Shown here piece after piece: positions 5,627 through 8,907 of a stretch of 8,907 bases of DNA. The position numbers were made by a program, and so were the translations under genes. The notes below the pieces were generated by a model. It did not search any database, had not been told where the DNA came from, and saw nothing but the letters and a program-made list of their open reading frames with translations. The stretch's first letter is position 1, and each line of letters opens with the position of its first letter. Origin of the DNA: Neisseriaceae bacterium (lineage in GTDB: Bacteria; Pseudomonadota; Gammaproteobacteria; Burkholderiales; Neisseriaceae); the NCBI GenBank assembly GCA_017989485.1, contig JAGNPU010000051.1, forward strand, positions 1 to 8,907, in the 5' to 3' direction.

Positions 5627-6640
5627 TTATGCTTGGATGACCAATTTGCCCATCATTTGGTTGCTTTCCAACAGGGCATGGGCGGTTTGCAAGGTCGCCG
5701 CGTTAATGCCCTGCAGCTGCTGTTGCAGCGTGGTTTTTAGTTGCCCTTCATCCACCCACTCGGCCACCTGTTGCAGCAGGCAGTGTTGCTCAATGCGGTC
5801 TGGTGTTTGATATAGGGCGCGGGTAAACATAAACTCCCAGCTAAACGTCACGCTTTTGCTTTTGAGCAGGTTCATCGGCAGCGGTGCTTGGGCATCGACA
5901 ATGGCGGTGATGTGGCCTTGCGGCGCGATCACGTCGCAAATGCCGGCCCAGTGCGGGTCAGGCAGGTGGAGGCACAAAATATAGCGCACGCTGCTGAGGC
6001 CCAGCGCGGCCAGCTGCGGCGGCAGCGCCTGGCGGTGATCGATGACGTGGTCGCAGCCATGGGCCAGCGCCCACGCACGGGTTTCTGGCCGAGAGGCGGT
6101 GCCAATGACGTTGAGGCCAACCTTTTTGGCCAGCTGGCTGGCCATAGAGCCCACGCCGCCGGCGGCATTGATGATGAGCAGGCTGTCGCCCTGATTCAGC
6201 TCTGGGTCTAGGTCGACGCCCAGGCGGTCAAATAACGACTCCCATGCGGTGATGGTGGTCAACGGCAGCGCCGCTGCTTCGGCAAAGCTCAGGGTTTTGG
6301 GTTTGTGCGCCACAATGGCTTCTTCCACCAGCTGATACTCGGCGTAACAGCCTGGGCGATTCAGGGCGCCGGCGTAATACACTTCGTCACCGGGCTGAAA
6401 CAGGGTGACCAAATCGCCGACGGCTTCTACCACGCCGGCTGCGTCCCAGCCCAAAATCTTGGCCTCGGTTTCGACGGCGTCTTTCGGGGCACGGATTTTG
6501 GTGTCCACCGGGTTGACCGAAATGGCCTTGATCTTCACCAACAGGTCATGCCCCTGTGGCGTCGGGGTGTCGACGACGACGTCCATCAGGCTGTCGGGGT
6601 CGGTAATGGGTAAGTAGCGAAACAGTCCTACGGCGTTCAT
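5627..6640 (-). CDS. Zinc-independent MDR alcohol dehydrogenase/quinone reductase family protein
   Basis: Probable cytoplasmic NAD(P)H-dependent oxidoreductase of the medium-chain superfamily, resembling the subgroup named zinc-binding alcohol dehydrogenase family protein (TIGR02817 type). The 337 residues have the GroES-like N-terminal half with the conserved ISVNPVDTKIR (40-50), ILGWDAAGVVEAVG (62-75) and FQPGDEVYYAG (81-91). The nucleotide-binding half carries the Rossmann glycine motif NAAGGVGS (158-165) and TASRPETR (181-188). The cysteine and histidine ligands of true zinc dehydrogenases are not apparent, so reduction of quinones or enones is more likely than alcohol oxidation. Physiological substrate is unknown. 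The start is well supported by AAGGAG (6646-6651, minus strand) five bases before ATG. It is apparently monocistronic. Confidence 0.9.
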   Translation of the reverse strand: MNAVGLFRYLPITDPDSLMDVVVDTPTPQGHDLLVKIKAISVNPVDTKIRAPKDAVETEAKILGWDAAGVVEAVGDLVTLFQPGDEVYYAGALNRPGCYAEYQLVEEAIVAHKPKTLSFAEAAALPLTTITAWESLFDRLGVDLDPELNQGDSLLIINAAGGVGSMASQLAKKVGLNVIGTASRPETRAWALAHGCDHVIDHRQALPPQLAALGLSSVRYILCLHLPDPHWAGICDVIAPQGHITAIVDAQAPLPMNLLKSKSVTFSWEFMFTRALYQTPDRIEQHCLLQQVAEWVDEGQLKTTLQQQLQGINAATLQTAHALLESNQMMGKLVIQA

Positions 6641-6680
6641 GTGGGCTCCTTGTGGGCATCAGGCATCAGAGTAGAGGGAT

Positions 6681-6718
6681 GGCTTTAGTCTAATACATAT
6701 TCCACATTAGGGTAAGCC
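6681..6718. promoter_or_regulatory. Operator-like palindrome before the dehydrogenase gene
   Basis: GGCTT (6681-6685) mirrors AAGCC (6714-6718), and inside it CTAAT (6690-6694) mirrors ATTAG (6706-6710), with spacers of 4 and 3 bases. It lies 40-80 bases upstream of the dehydrogenase start and overlaps AT-rich bases that could include its -10 region. A dimeric repressor site is plausible; no regulator gene is nearby to name. Confidence 0.35.
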
Positions 6719-6760
6719 AGCCGTCCTCTTTGGTTTTACTTTGACCCTGGCGCCAGGCCC

Positions 6761-6789
6761 AAAAAAACGCCCTGAGGAATCAGGGCGTT
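6761..6789 (-). terminator. Terminator of the cupin gene
   Basis: AACGCCCTGA (6766-6775) and TCAGGGCGTT (6780-6789) form a perfect 10-bp stem with a 4-base loop. On the minus strand it is followed by seven T (6767-6761). A separate perfect palindrome, CCTGGCGCCAGG, sits just beyond at 6746-6757. Confidence 0.88.
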
Positions 6790-6812
6790 GTCGGCGTGGT
6801 CTGGCCTATGGG

Positions 6813-7211
6813 TCAGGGGGCCAAATAGCTGGGCACGGCCGGTGTGTTTTTAAAATAAACGGCTTCGCCATCGCTTTCGCCGTCAAAAATCACCTTGGTG
6901 TTGGGCATGAAGACCAGCACGTCGCCCACTTCGGCCACAAATTTATGATCGTGCTCATCGCGCACCACCATTTTGCCCTTGGTCACGATTTTGACTTCGA
7001 TGAAGTCGAAGAGGGCCTCATAGCTGACCGACGGCTGAAGCGAGAAATAGCCTAGGGTCAGCGACGCATCCTGGCTGTTGGCCAGGGGCAGGTCTAGAAT
7101 TTGGCCTTTGAGCTCTGGGGTGTTGCGCAAGGTGCTCAATTCATTCATGGCGTATTCGCCGGCCTTGATCAAATAAATGCCGGGGGCTTCATTCACAAAC
7201 GTTTTTCTCAT
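6813..7211 (-). CDS. Small cupin-fold protein, EutQ-like
   Basis: A 132-residue single-domain protein whose C-terminal half resembles the EutQ cupin. LTLGYFSLQPSVSY (51-64) leads into FDFIEVKIVTKGKMVVRD (68-85), then the turn EVGDVLVFMPNTKVIF (94-109) and the closing strand GEAVYFKNTP (115-124). The classical HxH metal motif of enzymatic cupins is absent, as in EutQ, so a metal-dependent dioxygenase role is unlikely. No ethanolamine-utilisation gene is in the window, so the EutQ name indicates fold similarity and not pathway. The ATG at 7211 is preceded by AGGAGT (7218-7223, minus strand). The gene has its own candidate promoter and terminator, so it is probably monocistronic. Confidence 0.75.
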   Translation of the reverse strand: MRKTFVNEAPGIYLIKAGEYAMNELSTLRNTPELKGQILDLPLANSQDASLTLGYFSLQPSVSYEALFDFIEVKIVTKGKMVVRDEHDHKFVAEVGDVLVFMPNTKVIFDGESDGEAVYFKNTPAVPSYLAP

Positions 7212-7244
7212 GGTCAGACTCCTAATGGGTTAATGGGACGACTC

Positions 7245-7271
7245 AGTATAGGAAAGAAGCCAGGTGAGCAA
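7245..7271 (-). promoter_or_regulatory. Candidate promoter of the cupin gene
   Basis: On the minus strand TATACT (7245-7250, five of six consensus bases) is a good -10. A -35 is less clear: TTGCTC (7266-7271) gives 15-base spacing, and the weaker GGTTGC (7268-7273) gives 17. Between the promoter and the ribosome site is a near-tandem repeat, TAATGGGT / TAATGGGA (7223-7238, plus strand). Confidence 0.4.
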
Positions 7272-7347
7272 CCGTTTAAACCCTACATTTACTGGTCCTA
7301 ATGCGACACTTTACCGAGCGGCGCGGTGCGGCGTAGTCGGTACCCAT

Positions 7348-7383
7348 AAAAAAGCGACCGCCCGCTGTTAGGGAGGTCGCTTT
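7348..7383 (-). terminator. Terminator of the slt gene
   Basis: Arms 7351-7363 and 7371-7383 pair at 12 of 13 positions (one G-A mismatch at 7360/7374) around a 7-base loop. Six T follow on the minus strand (7353-7348). It lies about 15 bases past the transglycosylase stop codon. Confidence 0.85.
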
Positions 7384-7397
7384 CGGTGTAGCGGGGC

Positions 7398-8907
7398 TTA
7401 GCGCTTGGCGGGGATGGTGCCCATCCATTTGGTCAAGGAAATGCCCGGCTCGTTAAACAGGCTGGCGTAATACACGGTGTTCGACATCACTTTTTTCACG
7501 TAGTCGCGGGTTTCGTCGAAGGGGATGGTTTCGGCGTAAATCGCGCCTTCTAGTGGCGTGCTGGCCTGCCAGCGTTTGGCACGGCTGGCGCCGGCGTTAT
7601 AGCCTGCGGTGGCCAAGACGGGATGGCCGAGCTGGCGGTTGACGCTGGCCAAATACCAGGTGCCCATGCGGATGTTGTTGTCGATGTCGCTGATGTTGTT
7701 GCCAGCGCCGATTTTGCCGGCAATTTCACGCGCGGTGGCGGGCATGATTTGCATCAGGCCAGAGGCCCCTACGTGTGAGCGGGCACCGATCACAAAGCGG
7801 CTTTCTTGCCGAATCAGGCCGTATACCCAGGCTGGGTCAACGCCGACTTCGTTGGCGTAGCGGATGGTGCTGGTTTTGAAGGGCGACAAATAGCGCAGCT
7901 CATAATTCAACAGCTTGTCGGTTTGCTCGGCGCTGTAAATGGCCATTTCCAGGAACTCATTTTTCAGCGCCACTTCGCTGGCGACCAGTAAATCGGCTTC
8001 AGACTTGCCGCGCATGGCGTAGCGCCATTCGTTGCGGGCGTCGTTGCGGGTGCTGCTGCTGTTGGTGGCGAGGGCGTTTTTAAACAATACTATGGCCTGA
8101 TGTACCGAAGGCTCTTGGGCCATGCGCTCGATTTGTTTGCTGGAGGCGCGGCCACTGTTGCCCTTGGTGGACACGGCATTGCCTAAGGCTTCGGTGGCCA
8201 TGGTGGCGTAGAAGTTGCGGCCGGAGGCGCTGGCCTTGCGCCACTGTGTTTCGGCGGCAGAACGGTTGCCGGCGGCGGCTTCCGCACGGCCTAGCCAGTA
8301 TTGCCAGGCAGGGTCGCTTTGAATGGTGCTGGGCATTTGCTTGATGATGCTGCCCACTTTGGCCATGTCTTGCTGGCGTAAGGCGGCGCGCACATACCAG
8401 GCCCACTGCTCGGCGTCGAGCTGGGCTTTGTCGGCGTTGTCGTAAAAGCGAATGGCCGTGCTCATGTTTTGCTGTTTGGCCTGCTCTACGGCCGCTTGGC
8501 CCCAGGCAAAGCCAGCCTGGTCGGCGCTTAGGCCGGCATTGGCCAGCGATTGGATGCGCGCGGCGGTGGCGCTACGGCTGCCCGCAGGCGAGCTGATGGC
8601 GTACAGGGCGCTTTCTTGGCTGGCGCGGGTGCTGCCCGGGGTGCCGCCCAAAGACGCCGACAGGGGTTCGCCCATGGCCTGAGACAGGGCACGTGCTTCA
8701 CTGACCAGGTTTTTGCTGAGCATGCCGCGCACGCGCGTCCACAAAGCGTCTTTCGGCACCAGCTGACGGCTGGCGCTTTCGCGCAATAGGGTGTTGCACC
8801 CTAGGGGCAAGGTCCCGCGGCTGTTGGTGAGGCTGAGGGCCAGATCAGAAATGGCGTTTTGGCCTTGATTGAGCTTGGCCACGTCGGCATAGCAGGCCAC
8901 TTCCTGT
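7398..8907 (-). CDS. slt: Soluble lytic murein transglycosylase, N-terminus missing
   Basis: Periplasmic enzyme that cleaves the MurNAc-GlcNAc bond of peptidoglycan to give 1,6-anhydromuramic ends, acting in wall turnover. About 502 codons are visible; the frame is open to the window edge (QEVACYADVAKL at 8906 inward), so the true start and signal peptide lie outside. The GTG at 8900 is an internal Val codon, not a start. The first two thirds are Ala/Gln-rich helical repeats, as in the superhelical ring of Slt70. The last third is the catalytic domain: RQESRF with catalytic Glu encoded at 7803-7805, GLMQIMPATA, NNIRMGTWYL and AGYNAGASRAKRW. Family length is about 620-650 residues, so some 100-150 are missing. 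The TAA at 7398 is followed by a clear terminator. Confidence 0.93.
   Translation of the reverse strand, partial: QEVACYADVAKLNQGQNAISDLALSLTNSRGTLPLGCNTLLRESASRQLVPKDALWTRVRGMLSKNLVSEARALSQAMGEPLSASLGGTPGSTRASQESALYAISSPAGSRSATAARIQSLANAGLSADQAGFAWGQAAVEQAKQQNMSTAIRFYDNADKAQLDAEQWAWYVRAALRQQDMAKVGSIIKQMPSTIQSDPAWQYWLGRAEAAAGNRSAAETQWRKASASGRNFYATMATEALGNAVSTKGNSGRASSKQIERMAQEPSVHQAIVLFKNALATNSSSTRNDARNEWRYAMRGKSEADLLVASEVALKNEFLEMAIYSAEQTDKLLNYELRYLSPFKTSTIRYANEVGVDPAWVYGLIRQESRFVIGARSHVGASGLMQIMPATAREIAGKIGAGNNISDIDNNIRMGTWYLASVNRQLGHPVLATAGYNAGASRAKRWQASTPLEGAIYAETIPFDETRDYVKKVMSNTVYYASLFNEPGISLTKWMGTIPAKR

Noticed and set aside
7990..8010. Partial match to a Neisseria-type DNA uptake sequence (TTCAGAC...)
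   Set aside because: Only the first part of the 12-mer matches and no second copy or known dialect was found in the window.
8898..8900. GTG as the start of the transglycosylase
   Set aside because: The frame continues open to the window edge, and the family needs about 100-150 further residues and a signal peptide, so the gene is simply cut off.

Overview
The window looks like chromosomal DNA of a moderately GC-rich proteobacterium. A betaproteobacterium, perhaps of the Neisseriales/Burkholderiales range, fits the gene families, but this is inferred from overall protein style and was not tested. The density is ordinary: seven protein genes, most in their own transcription unit closed by a clean intrinsic terminator. 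No tRNA, rRNA, CRISPR array, intact insertion sequence or toxin/defence cluster was seen.

Layout: 1-430 has no convincing gene and is a chain of inverted repeats that looks like a repetitive extragenic element. 431-466 is a strong terminator. 498-3271 (minus strand) is a three-gene ABC uptake operon transcribed lipoprotein - permease - ATPase, of the PF04392 / TrpXYZ-like class. 3272-3843 is a long divergent intergenic region. It holds a good sigma70-type promoter pointing at the next gene, competing hairpins and two terminator-like structures. 3844-5154 (plus) is a nucleobase:cation symporter-2 permease of the xanthine/urate branch. 5277-5558 (plus) encodes a small single-pass membrane protein of unknown function. 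5627-6640 (minus) is a zinc-independent medium-chain (quinone-oxidoreductase-like) dehydrogenase. 6813-7211 (minus) is a small EutQ-like cupin. 7398 to the right edge (minus) is a soluble lytic murein transglycosylase (Slt) whose N-terminus lies outside the window.

How the parts fit: two uptake systems stand back to back, an amino-acid-type ABC importer and a purine permease, sharing a roughly 570-bp control region. The remaining genes look like independent housekeeping or accessory units. The most interesting material is non-coding: the NCS2 leader, which resembles an attenuator or riboswitch, and the structure-dense left end. I saw no clear evidence of a wholly new multi-gene system.
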